From positions 38,359 through 102,358 of the forward strand of contig KL370850.1 in NCBI GenBank assembly GCA_000702025.1: DNA of 64,000 nt, in the 5' to 3' direction. Below are positions 9,071-17,166 of the stretch, one piece after another (the stretch's first letter is position 1; the number at the start of each line of letters is the position of its first letter). The stretch comes from Blautia schinkii DSM 10518 (lineage in GTDB: Bacteria > Bacillota > Clostridia > Lachnospirales > Lachnospiraceae). Under the pieces are notes generated by a model that saw only the letters and a program-made list of their open reading frames with translations, had not been told where the DNA came from and did no database searches. The translations under genes were made by a program, and so were the position numbers.

Positions 9071-9126
9071 TTATAATAAACCGAACGCGGTATAATTATA
9101 CTATCATAGACATCTGCACATGTCAA
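9071..9126 (-). promoter_or_regulatory. promoter and candidate TetR operator
   Basis: On the minus strand TTGACA (9126-9121) and TATAAT (9100-9095) are 20 bp apart, longer than the usual 17. An imperfect palindrome (ATAATTATACCG, 4 bp, CGGTTTATTATA) covers the -10 and the start region, as expected for a TetR repressor site. The RBS is AAGGAGG. Confidence 0.5.
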
Positions 9127-9310
9127 TTATCAATTTGGAGGTGGTCTGGGTTCTAAAAAGCCAGCATACAAGTAGGATTTTTAGATTCACAGGCAATTTC
9201 ATAGGCACTTCTACATGTGATTCTTGTGTGATTATATACTGATTTGTAGACAAGGTAATAAGTCATGAGGGCAGGTCCATCATGTTTGTTTTATATCCTA
9301 TTATCCATAC

Positions 9311-9376
9311 AAAAAACTCCTATGCTTTCATGTGGCCTGCCAGGCCAATATCATTTAAGCATAGGAGTTTTATTTT
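9311..9376. terminator. long hairpin with nested stem
   Basis: AAAACTCCTATGCTT is repeated in inverse as AAGCATAGGAGTTTT around a small inner stem (TGGCCT/AGGCCA). The T-rich tail on the plus side resembles a terminator, but no gene ends nearby on that strand. About 180 bp of the 9127-9310 gap before it show no feature that I recognise. Confidence 0.4.
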
Positions 9377-9479
9377 TAGCGTTCCAAACACCACTTCGCT
9401 GGGTTAGAAGTGGTTAGGGTTTTGGTTTTTTCCATTTTCCCATCTTTAATTGTAATAACGGCTTTTTCAATCAACACTT

Positions 9480-9565
9480 TCCCACAAACCTCCCGGCGAA
9501 AGCGCCGCCTCCCCGCCCCGGATTTCCTTCTGCTTACCGTTACACCACCTCTCAGGGGACACCCC
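9480..9565. repeat. PAL element copy 3: short, core missing
   Basis: Plus strand: CCTCCCGGCGAAAGCGCCGCC resembles the outer block of copy 1 at 370-392. It is followed almost directly by ATTTCCTTCTGCTTACCGTT, CACCAC and GGGGACACCCC, which match the opposite end of copy 1 (ATTTCCTTCTCCTAACCGTT, CACCAC, GGGTCCCC). Arms and core are absent, consistent with an internal deletion. A 64-codon minus-strand frame at 9376-9570 starts inside it and is not recognisable as a protein. Confidence 0.55.
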
Positions 9566-9573
9566 TTCACTTT

Positions 9574-11196
9574 TTAAATGATATGAAGAAGATGTGCAAG
9601 TTTTTTCACGTATTTCCCCCCCGGCATGGCCGCCAAGTCATCCTCTGAAGGCTTACTCAAAAGCATATAAACCACGAAATATACAAACACCGCCAATACC
9701 ACAGACACACCCAAACAGATCAAATTTGAATGCACAAAGTAATACATCCCATAATAAATCCCCCCAGCGACCACGCCCATTGGCACAGAAGCAAGAAGCG
9801 GATAAAGATACGCACTCTTCCAGGGATTTTTATACCGCATATACTTTTTCATAGCCCGCTCATTGAGCAGACACATTATGACCGCATACACGATCATTGC
9901 GATAACCACAGTATAAATGCCCAAATCCGTCACAAACAGAAGTATCGCCATCACGATTACATCCGCAACAAGTGCAACGGCTGCATGTATCATAGGAATA
10001 TTCGGCTTACCGATACCCTGGAGCACACCGTTGGAGATGTTGGAATTGCCGTTTAGTATTATGGTAATTACACCAATCATCATAAGCTCTCCGGCCACTC
10101 CGTTGGTCAATGGGAAAATCAGCCTGGTGATAGGTCCTGCAAGCACTGCCAGTCCCACTGCGGCCGGTATGGAAATCAGCATACTGATCCAGGTCGCCCT
10201 GTCAATCTTTGCGTGAGCGCTTTTTAAATCGCGCTGTGCATAATGCGCAGACACCTCGGGTATCATGGAGGTAGGCGCAGTACTTGCCAGGGTAAGCGGG
10301 ATGTTGATCAGGGTCATGAAATATCCATACTCTGCATAGAGATTCTGTATCAGGTCCTTATCCATTCCTCGCATGCCCATAATCCCGGAATACATATAGC
10401 TGTTGATATAACCGTTTACATTGTAGATAAATGCACTGAAAATAATGGGCATTACAATGAGGATGATGGTGCGCATCACAACAGAATAGCTCTCATTCAC
10501 CGAAGCTCTGTCGCGGCGCAGCTTCTTGCTGATTGCTTTCTTATTTAAGAAATACACCAACATCATAAACAGCAATGCAGAAAGCACACCAGCGCCGGTT
10601 CCTATAGTAGCTCCGGCTGCTGCCCAGCGGTCTACCACCTCTTCCCCCTGTCCGCTGAAATGCTGAATCATTACATTGGACATCACAAGTGCGAAAACAG
10701 CCACAAAAATCTGCTCCACAATCTGTGAGAGGGAGGTCGGCATCATATTCCGATATGCCTGGAAATAGCCGCGGAAAACTCCAAGTATTCCGGACAAAAA
10801 GATGGTCGGAGCCAACATCTGCAGAGCAAGCCTGGCCGAAGCCATAGTATCGGGCACAAGAAGCTTTGCGCCGAACAAGCAGAACAAAGCAACGACACCG
10901 CCAGCCACTGCCGCATAGACCAATGCACAATGGAAAACCCTCTGGGCGTCCCGGTAACGCTTAAAAGCAAGCCTCTCGGCCATTATCTTTGACACAGCCT
11001 GGGGAATACTGAAAGAGGCGATCATCAGCAGGATAAAATACGCGCCCTGCGCGTACTGGAAAAAGGAAAAGCTGTTGCTCCCAAGCGTGGATGACAGCGG
11101 ACTCTTATAGAGCATTCCGATCATTTTGGAAATCAGAGCCGCCACCATCAGAAAAGAAGCATTTTTTACAAGTGTATTGTCGTTTCTCTTACCCAT
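9574..11196 (-). CDS. polysaccharide/lipid flippase of the MATE-like PST family (SpoVB/YtgP type)
   Basis: 540 residues with about fourteen membrane segments. It opens NTLVKNASFLMVAALISKM and has the RGYFQAYRNMMPTSLSQIVEQ signature that is very characteristic of SpoVB/YtgP/MurJ-like flippases of Firmicutes. These move lipid-linked peptidoglycan or polysaccharide precursors across the membrane. In sporulating Clostridia one paralogue acts in vegetative wall synthesis and another (SpoVB) in cortex synthesis; I cannot tell which this is. The gene lies 15 nt downstream of ung on the same strand and probably shares its transcript. Starts at an ATG with AAGGAATG-type spacing upstream. Confidence 0.9.
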   Translation of the reverse strand: MGKRNDNTLVKNASFLMVAALISKMIGMLYKSPLSSTLGSNSFSFFQYAQGAYFILLMIASFSIPQAVSKIMAERLAFKRYRDAQRVFHCALVYAAVAGGVVALFCLFGAKLLVPDTMASARLALQMLAPTIFLSGILGVFRGYFQAYRNMMPTSLSQIVEQIFVAVFALVMSNVMIQHFSGQGEEVVDRWAAAGATIGTGAGVLSALLFMMLVYFLNKKAISKKLRRDRASVNESYSVVMRTIILIVMPIIFSAFIYNVNGYINSYMYSGIMGMRGMDKDLIQNLYAEYGYFMTLINIPLTLASTAPTSMIPEVSAHYAQRDLKSAHAKIDRATWISMLISIPAAVGLAVLAGPITRLIFPLTNGVAGELMMIGVITIILNGNSNISNGVLQGIGKPNIPMIHAAVALVADVIVMAILLFVTDLGIYTVVIAMIVYAVIMCLLNERAMKKYMRYKNPWKSAYLYPLLASVPMGVVAGGIYYGMYYFVHSNLICLGVSVVLAVFVYFVVYMLLSKPSEDDLAAMPGGKYVKKLAHLLHII

Positions 11197-11211
11197 ATCT
11201 TTAACATTCCT

Positions 11212-11886
11212 TTATATATTTTCAATCTGCCAGTCAATAGGAGTAAGACCATTCTCCGTTAAAAATTCATTGGTCCTGCTGAAATGCCTGCACCCGAAAA
11301 ATCCCCTGAAAGCAGACAAGGGACTGGGATGAGGTGCCTCGAGTATCAAATGTCGTGGGTTATTGAGCATGGAACGCTTCATCTGCGCCGGCCTTCCCCA
11401 GAGTAAAAATACGATAGGACGGTCCTGCTCATTCAGAATGCGGATGGCCGCGTCCGTAAACTCCTCCCAGCCAATCCCTCTGTGGGAATTCGCCTGGTGC
11501 GCCCGCACGGTGAGCACCGTATTTAAGAGCATCACACCCTGTGTCGCCCATTTTTCCAGATAACCATTGTTTGGAATATAGTAGCCGCAGTCGTCGTGCA
11601 GCTCCTGGTAGATATTTACCAGGGAGGGCGGAACCTCCACACCTTTTTTCACAGAAAAGCACAGACCATGGGCCTGACCGTCGTTATGATACGGGTCCTG
11701 CCCAAGGATCACCACCTTCACCTGGGAAAGCGGCGTAAAATGAAACGCATTGAACATGTCCTCAGCCGGCGGAAAAATCTTCCTCGTGCTGTACTCGTTC
11801 ATCACTGTTTTATATAATTTGGCATAATAAGGCTGCTTGAACTCATCCTTCAGCGCCTCCAGCCAGTCTCCTGCTATGGGAGCCAT
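11212..11886 (-). CDS. ung: uracil-DNA glycosylase, family 1
   Basis: Removes uracil from DNA after cytosine deamination or dUTP incorporation, the first step of base excision repair. 224 residues, the normal family length. GQDPYH at residues 62-67 contains the water-activating Asp64. The C-terminal HPSPLSAFRGFFGC carries the catalytic His and the DNA-intercalation loop, with LLWGRPAQ preceding it. The start ATG follows GAGGTGAA. The gene lies between hisF, about 100 bp upstream, and the flippase gene. Confidence 0.97.
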   Translation of the reverse strand: MAPIAGDWLEALKDEFKQPYYAKLYKTVMNEYSTRKIFPPAEDMFNAFHFTPLSQVKVVILGQDPYHNDGQAHGLCFSVKKGVEVPPSLVNIYQELHDDCGYYIPNNGYLEKWATQGVMLLNTVLTVRAHQANSHRGIGWEEFTDAAIRILNEQDRPIVFLLWGRPAQMKRSMLNNPRHLILEAPHPSPLSAFRGFFGCRHFSRTNEFLTENGLTPIDWQIENI

Positions 11887-11992
11887 AAAAATTCACCTCT
11901 TGTTCTTTTCTCACAGGGCCAACAACGGCTTCTGCGTTTTTCTTTAGAATAATCATATACCTTGCGCGCACGCAAATATCCGCGCTGCACCT

Positions 11993-12751
11993 TTATCTGC
12001 GTACCGGCACGCCTCTATCCGCCAGATACTCCTTAACCCCGGAGATTTCCAGCTCTTTATAATGGAACAGCGAGGCCGCAAGTGCTGCGTCCGCACCGCC
12101 CTGGTTAAGCGCCTCGTAAAAATGCTCCAGCGTCCCGGCTCCTCCTGAGGCGATCACCGGAATAGAAACAGCGTCCGCGATTGTCCTGGTAAGGGCAATG
12201 TCATACCCCGCCTTGGTGCCGTCGCAGTCCATACTGGTGAGAAGGATTTCCCCCGCACCGAGACTCTCGGCTTTTCTGGCCCATTCCACCGCGTCAATCC
12301 CGGTATCCAGCCGTCCGCCGTGTTTATAAATATTCCAGCCGCCGTCCTCCCGGCGTTTCGCGTCAATCGCCACCACCACACACTGACTGCCGAACTTCTC
12401 CGCAGCCTCACGGATCAGCTCAGGCCTGTCAATGGCCGCGGAATTCACGGAAATCTTGTCCGCACCCTCCCGCAGAAGTCTCTTGAAATCCTCCACTGTG
12501 CGGATTCCACCACCCACAGTAAAAGGAATAAACACGTTTGCCGCCACTGCGCGCACCATCTCCACCACAGTGTCGCGCTGTTCACAGGAAGCAGTGATAT
12601 CCAGAAATACAAGCTCGTCCGCACCCGCGGCATCGTAAGCCCTGGCAATCTCCACCGGGTCGCCCGCGTCTTTCAAATCCACAAAATTCACGCCCTTGAC
12701 CACCCGTCCCCGGTTCACGTCAAGGCAGGGAATAATTCTTTTCGTAAACAT
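11993..12751 (-). CDS. hisF: imidazole glycerol phosphate synthase, cyclase subunit
   Basis: Uses ammonia from HisH to convert PRFAR into imidazole glycerol phosphate and AICAR in histidine synthesis. A (beta/alpha)8 barrel of 252 residues with IIPCLDVNRGRVVKG (catalytic Asp11), PFTVGGGIRT, AIDAKR, TSMDCDGTKAGYD (second catalytic Asp) and PVIASGGAG phosphate loops. The start is the ATG at 12751 whose A is also the last base of the hisH stop codon (TGATG), implying translational coupling; the TTG one codon earlier is unlikely. No other his gene is in the window. Confidence 0.97.
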   Translation of the reverse strand: MFTKRIIPCLDVNRGRVVKGVNFVDLKDAGDPVEIARAYDAAGADELVFLDITASCEQRDTVVEMVRAVAANVFIPFTVGGGIRTVEDFKRLLREGADKISVNSAAIDRPELIREAAEKFGSQCVVVAIDAKRREDGGWNIYKHGGRLDTGIDAVEWARKAESLGAGEILLTSMDCDGTKAGYDIALTRTIADAVSIPVIASGGAGTLEHFYEALNQGGADAALAASLFHYKELEISGVKEYLADRGVPVRR

Positions 12752-13371
12752 CAAAAGTCCTCCTTCCCAAGCGCAGCGAAGTTCTCCAGAATCTTAAGAC
12801 CCAGCCGCCCGCTCTTCTCCGGGTGGAACTGGCAGGCAAAAACATTGTCCTTCTCTACAGATGCATGGATTGTCGTGCTGTAGGTAGTCTCTGCCTTAAC
12901 AATCTCCGGTTCCCGTGCCTTAAGATAATAGGAATGCACAAAATATACATAGGACTGCTCCGGAATATCCGCAAACAGCCTGCCGTCATTTTTAAGGTGC
13001 AGGGAGTTCCAGCCCATATGAGGGATTTTAAGCCCCGGACATGAAGGAATGCGCAAAATTTCACCCTTAAGAATTCCCAGACCTTCCACCCCCGGACTTT
13101 CCTCACTGCTCTCAAACAAAAGCTGCAGTCCCAGGCAGATACCCAGAAAAGGAGTTCCTCTGTTTATCATATCCTGGATAACAGAAACTAATCCATATGT
13201 ATGAAGATTTTCCATAGCCTGGCCGAAGCTGCCCACGCCGGGCAGAATCACCTTGTCAGCCTTTTCAAGCACCTCCGCCTCCCGTGAGACTACCGTCTCA
13301 TAACCCAGAAAGTGAAGCGCCTTTTCCACACTTTTGATATTACCTGCATCATAATCAATTATTCCAATCAT
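12751..13371 (-). CDS. hisH: imidazole glycerol phosphate synthase, glutamine amidotransferase subunit
   Basis: Class I glutaminase that supplies ammonia to HisF. 206 residues; GVGSFGQAM near the oxyanion strand, PFLGICLGLQLLFE with the nucleophile Cys80, and FACQFHPEKSG with the catalytic His-x-Glu. Overlaps hisF by one base. A promoter probably lies in the ~330 bp region upstream, before a bidirectional terminator at 13.5 kb, but I do not see a clear one. Confidence 0.97.
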   Translation of the reverse strand: MIGIIDYDAGNIKSVEKALHFLGYETVVSREAEVLEKADKVILPGVGSFGQAMENLHTYGLVSVIQDMINRGTPFLGICLGLQLLFESSEESPGVEGLGILKGEILRIPSCPGLKIPHMGWNSLHLKNDGRLFADIPEQSYVYFVHSYYLKAREPEIVKAETTYSTTIHASVEKDNVFACQFHPEKSGRLGLKILENFAALGKEDF

Positions 13372-13499
13372 CGTTTCACATCCTTATACTCTAACACCTA
13401 TTATATACACCCGCCAAAGGCGGATATGTAATCCCTACTTTTGCTGCAATCCAAGAAACGTCTGCAAGGAACAGCCGCACCATTTTTACAGTATAACGC

Positions 13500-13545
13500 A
13501 AAAACAGACAGTTGCAAAGAGATTTCTTCGCTTCTGTCTGTTTTT
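13500..13545. terminator. bidirectional terminator after the sugar ABC operon
   Basis: AAAAACAGACAG and CTGTCTGTTTTT form a perfect 12 bp stem with A- and T-runs on either side, so it can end transcription from both strands. It closes the ABC transporter operon (minus strand). The rest of the 13372-13610 gap shows nothing clear. Confidence 0.8.
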
Positions 13546-13610
13546 CTGCCGCATCTGCGTAACAGTTCATACAGGTCTGCGCATTTTACCGCGCTCGCCG
13601 TCATAGCTGA

Positions 13611-13722
13611 GCTTTCATTGCCGCACTCTCACTGCTCCGCTTTCATTGCTGTGGCCTCACTGTGCTTCTTTCATTGTGCTGGCCTCACTGTGCTGCTTTC
13701 AGTGCTATGCCTTCACTGCTCC
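13611..13722. repeat. degenerate 27-29 bp tandem repeat including the 3' end of the permease gene
   Basis: Four units can be aligned (13611-13638, 13639-13667, 13668-13695, 13696-13722), each built around CTTTCAkTG...CTCACTG on the plus strand. The last unit contains the final codons and stop of the permease gene; the others lie just after the stop. Confidence 0.65.
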
Positions 13723-14550
13723 GCTTGTCACTCCGGCGATGATCCATTTCTGGCAGAAAATATATACAAGAAGTATAGGGATCAGCACCAGCAGGTAGGA
13801 GGCAAATGCCAGGTTATACTGAGTATTGAACTGGCCCTTAAACACATACTGGGCAAGCTGCAGGGTCTGGTCCTTCTGGTCGCTCAAAAGCACCAGCGGC
13901 ATGAGGAAGTCATTCCAGGTCCACATAAAGGAGAGAATAGCAACTGTGGCACTCATAGGCTTCATCAGCGGGAAAATAATCTTAAAGAAGGTCTGGAACG
14001 GAGTCGCACCGTCAATATACGCTGCCTCATCCAGCGCTACCGGAAGAGATTTCACGAATCCGGTGTAGAGGAAAATATTCATCGGCAGGCCGAAGATAAT
14101 ATAAAGGAAGGTAATACCGTAAATATTATCCAGGTTGAAGGCAGACGCCTGTTTTACCAATGGCAGCATGATGACGTTAAATGGGATGAACATGGCGCTC
14201 ACAAAATAGTAATACATCATATTAAAAAATCTGCTTTTACCACGGTTTCTCGTAATCGCATAAGCCACCATGGAGTTGCTTAAAATCGTGAATAAAAGAT
14301 TCACCACTGTGATAAAAAAGGTATTAAAAAACTTCTGCGGATAGTTGGTCATGGTCCACGCGTCCGCGAAATTCTGCCAGCGGAACACCTTCGGCCAGGA
14401 CAGCACATTTGCCATATCCGACGGGTCCTTTACCGCGATGACCACCGCGATATACAGCGGCCCCAGGATAAAGATCACTGATAACGCGATCAATAAAATG
14501 GTCATGGGCCAATTGAATTTATCTTTTACTTTCATCGTCGTCTTTTCCAT
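13705..14550 (-). CDS. sugar ABC transporter permease, MalG type
   Basis: 281 residues with six membrane segments and the cytoplasmic EAA loop EAAYIDGATPFQTFFKIIFPL, the contact point for the ATPase in carbohydrate-uptake family 1 (CUT1) importers. It forms a heterodimer with the permease encoded just upstream, with which it overlaps by one base (TGATG). The operon contains no ATPase, so a shared MsmK/UgpC-type ATPase from elsewhere must be used, as is common in Firmicutes. The substrate is unknown; CUT1 systems take oligosaccharides or glycosides. Confidence 0.93.
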   Translation of the reverse strand: MEKTTMKVKDKFNWPMTILLIALSVIFILGPLYIAVVIAVKDPSDMANVLSWPKVFRWQNFADAWTMTNYPQKFFNTFFITVVNLLFTILSNSMVAYAITRNRGKSRFFNMMYYYFVSAMFIPFNVIMLPLVKQASAFNLDNIYGITFLYIIFGLPMNIFLYTGFVKSLPVALDEAAYIDGATPFQTFFKIIFPLMKPMSATVAILSFMWTWNDFLMPLVLLSDQKDQTLQLAQYVFKGQFNTQYNLAFASYLLVLIPILLVYIFCQKWIIAGVTSGAVKA

Positions 14551-15434
14551 CAGCTCATCTTCGCCTCCCTCTTTTCAAGTACCTTTAACTGGAATATGGA
14601 GATTCCGGCTATGATCAAAAACAATATTACCGCGTTGGCCGACTGATAAGCAAACTGTCCGCCGTCGAATCCACGCTTATAGATGAGCACGGAAATTGAT
14701 GTGGTGGAGGTACCCGGACCGCCGCCTGTCATCGCCATGATCTGGTCAAAGGCCATGAGGAAGTTCTTGACGCTCAGTACCATATTGATGGTAAAGAACG
14801 GGGCGATAAGCGGGAAAGTAATCGTACGAAAACGCTTAAATCCAGTGGCGCCGTCCAAATCCGCCGCCTCATACACATCCTTATCCACAGTCTGCAGACC
14901 GGAGAGATAAATCATGGTATTAAAGGCCATGGACTGCCACACGGTCACAAAGAGGATTCCAAGCCACGCTTTATTTGTTCCCAGAATATTGGTGCTAAGC
15001 GCTTCAATTCCCAGGCTCTGTCCCATGAGCGGAATCACATTGCCGAAAATAAAGTTAAATACAAATCCAATGATCAGGGTACCCAACATATATGGCAGGA
15101 AATATACTGCTTTAATGGTATTTTTAAACTTGATTTTCGCGTTCAGGCCACAGGCCAGTGCAAGACTTAATACGTTCACGAGAATGGTGGCACTAACGGC
15201 AAATTTTAAAGTAAAAGCGTACGTCTGGCCAATGGCCGGGTCTTTAAAGAACTGAATGTAGTTCCGAAGTCCCACTGTATTCCAGATGCCGTAACCCTTC
15301 CAGTCCGTAAAGCTGTAAAAAATTCCCCGCAGGAACGGAATGGTATGAAACGCGAAGAACAGGACCACAAAGGGTACTACCATCAGGTAAAACGCCGGAT
15401 TCACCTTAGGCTTCAATGCTGATTTCTTTTTCAT
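14550..15434 (-). CDS. sugar ABC transporter permease, MalF type
   Basis: 294 residues, six membrane segments, EAA loop YEAADLDGATGFKRFRTITFP near residues 190-210. First permease of the CUT1 importer and partner of the MalG-type protein that follows. Located 69 nt after the binding-protein gene on the same strand. The N-terminus (KKKSALKPKVNPAFYLMV) is a positively charged cytoplasmic lead typical of this family. Confidence 0.93.
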   Translation of the reverse strand: MKKKSALKPKVNPAFYLMVVPFVVLFFAFHTIPFLRGIFYSFTDWKGYGIWNTVGLRNYIQFFKDPAIGQTYAFTLKFAVSATILVNVLSLALACGLNAKIKFKNTIKAVYFLPYMLGTLIIGFVFNFIFGNVIPLMGQSLGIEALSTNILGTNKAWLGILFVTVWQSMAFNTMIYLSGLQTVDKDVYEAADLDGATGFKRFRTITFPLIAPFFTINMVLSVKNFLMAFDQIMAMTGGGPGTSTTSISVLIYKRGFDGGQFAYQSANAVILFLIIAGISIFQLKVLEKREAKMS

Positions 15435-15502
15435 GTAAATTCCCCTTTCTAAAGCTAAGGGACGAAACCTTTTCCTACGGTCCCGTCCCCTGCTGTCATT
15501 CG

Positions 15503-16789
15503 TCAGTTCACATTCAGTGTGTCATAGTCGCTGTCGATTTTTTTCAATACAGCCTCGATATTCTCAGCATCGTCCTTGCCATTGTTTTTCTCCAGGAAGA
15601 AACCGGAGAGGTCCGCGCTCAGGTCAAGTCCGCTTGGGTAATAGTGGTCAGGGAAGTCCACCACATTACCAGCCTCAATATCATCCTTCACACCTGCAAC
15701 AGAGGGGTCATTCTGCTCCACGCCCTTGACTGCGGAGAATGCAAACTGTTCCTCAGCATAGAGCTGTGCGTTTTCCTTCTGTACCATAAAGCTGATGAAA
15801 TCCTTTGCCGCATCCACGTCGCCGCAGCTTGTGGTCACACCGAGCAGAACGTCCACACCGGAGTTGACCATGTTCTTGGCTGCATCGTCAGTTGTCGGGA
15901 ATTTAAACTGGTTCACGTTGATATCCGGGTTTGCCTTCTTAATCTCGGTGATAGCCCAGCTTCCGTTGATCATCATCGCAGCCTCACCTGCCGCAAACTT
16001 CTTATTCCCGTCATCGTATGAGGTTCCCATGTAATCTGTCTGTGCATAATTTACAAGCTCAATGTATTTTTCCATAACCTCTGCATGTGTATCAGCAAAG
16101 GTGGTGGAACCTGCCTTGCGGTCCGTGTAGAAATTCTCAGGCTGGATGATTGGTGCCACGGAATTCCAAACCGGAAGGATGGTCCAGGCATCCTTATATG
16201 TAAACTCAAATGGTGTCACACCTGCTGCCTTAAGCGTTTCACATGCATCCATCAATTCGCTGTAAGTCTCAGGAACCGTAATACCGTTGGCTTCAAAAAT
16301 ATCCTGATTGTAGATGATTCCTGACGAATTGGTCGCATAAGGAATACCGTAGGGCTTTTCCTCCTGGTCCTTGTTTAGCTGGTAAAGCATGTTCATGTAA
16401 GACTCATTGATGCTGTCTAACATATCCGAACCGGACAGATCCGTGAGCACGCCGGCTGACTGCAGCTCTGCGTAGTTGAAATCACCGCCCATGGCTACCA
16501 TGTCAGGCAAATCGTTCTTTGTCATTCTTGTTTTCAACACCGTACCCGCGTCAGCCGGCTGGGTGAGGTTGATCACTACCTTGTCCTGTGACTCGTTGTA
16601 AGCGTCCACCAGCTTCTGCAGAGTATCCTTGTTTTCCGCCTTTGTACTTAAAAACTCTAATTCCGTCTTTCCGTTCGATGATTTTGTCTCTTTGGCGGTC
16701 GATCCTGAATCTCCTCCGCTGCATCCTGTGAGCATCCCCGCACCCATCACAGCAGTAAGGCCAAGTGCTAAAAATTTCTTCCCTTTCAT
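15503..16789 (-). CDS. sugar ABC transporter substrate-binding lipoprotein
   Basis: 428 residues with a lipoprotein signal peptide (lipobox LTGC at about residues 20-23) followed by a Ser/Gly/Lys linker. The body resembles cluster-B (family 1) solute-binding proteins: FAAGEAAMMINGSWA and KDFISFMVQKENAQ are classic elements. It captures an extracellular sugar for the two downstream permeases. It starts the transport operon; a ~375 bp gap with a terminator separates it from the YesN-type regulator gene upstream on the same strand, suggesting its own regulated promoter controlled by that system. RBS AAGGAGG. Confidence 0.94.
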   Translation of the reverse strand: MKGKKFLALGLTAVMGAGMLTGCSGGDSGSTAKETKSSNGKTELEFLSTKAENKDTLQKLVDAYNESQDKVVINLTQPADAGTVLKTRMTKNDLPDMVAMGGDFNYAELQSAGVLTDLSGSDMLDSINESYMNMLYQLNKDQEEKPYGIPYATNSSGIIYNQDIFEANGITVPETYSELMDACETLKAAGVTPFEFTYKDAWTILPVWNSVAPIIQPENFYTDRKAGSTTFADTHAEVMEKYIELVNYAQTDYMGTSYDDGNKKFAAGEAAMMINGSWAITEIKKANPDINVNQFKFPTTDDAAKNMVNSGVDVLLGVTTSCGDVDAAKDFISFMVQKENAQLYAEEQFAFSAVKGVEQNDPSVAGVKDDIEAGNVVDFPDHYYPSGLDLSADLSGFFLEKNNGKDDAENIEAVLKKIDSDYDTLNVN

Positions 16790-17063
16790 TGAAAAATCCT
16801 CCTTAAACTTTAACTTCGTGCAAAATCGTCTTGCCTCTTGTTGATATCAAGTATACGGATTTTCAAACCGGGAAGGTATAATTTATCTGATATGATAGAT
16901 AAGAGATTTCTGACTAATCCTAAATTTATTTACTATTCGGGCTACGCTGAGTATTTTACACCTCTGCTATCGAAAAATCAGGCCAGCGAAACATTAAGTT
17001 CTTTACTGGGAGTGATACCAGTATGCTCCGGCGTATTTCCTTCAAACTACACGTCATGTATGT

Positions 17064-17105
17064 CATAAAATTCATGTCTTTCATAAAATTCATGTCTTTC
17101 ATAAG
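17064..17105. repeat. 18 bp direct repeat, 2.3 copies
   Basis: CATAAAATTCATGTCTTT occurs twice without spacer (17064-17081 and 17082-17099), followed by a partial third unit. It lies between the regulator terminator and the binding-protein gene. The rest of 16790-17063 is AT-rich with no promoter clear enough to call. Confidence 0.65.
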
Positions 17106-17109
17106 CAAA

Positions 17110-17150
17110 ATACCGCGCCGCAGTACGTTATTTGTACTACAGCGCGGTAT
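17110..17150 (-). terminator. terminator of the binding-protein/kinase/regulator triad
   Basis: ATACCGCGC...GTAC pairs with GTAC...GCGCGGTAT. On the minus strand the stem is followed by a short T-rich stretch (TTTTGCTT). It lies 17 nt after the response-regulator stop codon. Confidence 0.65.
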
Positions 17151-17166
17151 GATATATGTTTGTGGA

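Noticed and set aside
9376..9570. 64-codon minus-strand frame after the flippase gene.
   Set aside because: Its first half lies inside PAL copy 3 and the rest matches nothing I know; a decayed gene end is possible but unsupported.
11993..13371. Complete histidine operon.
   Set aside because: Only hisH and hisF are present; the neighbours are unrelated, so no larger his operon can be claimed.
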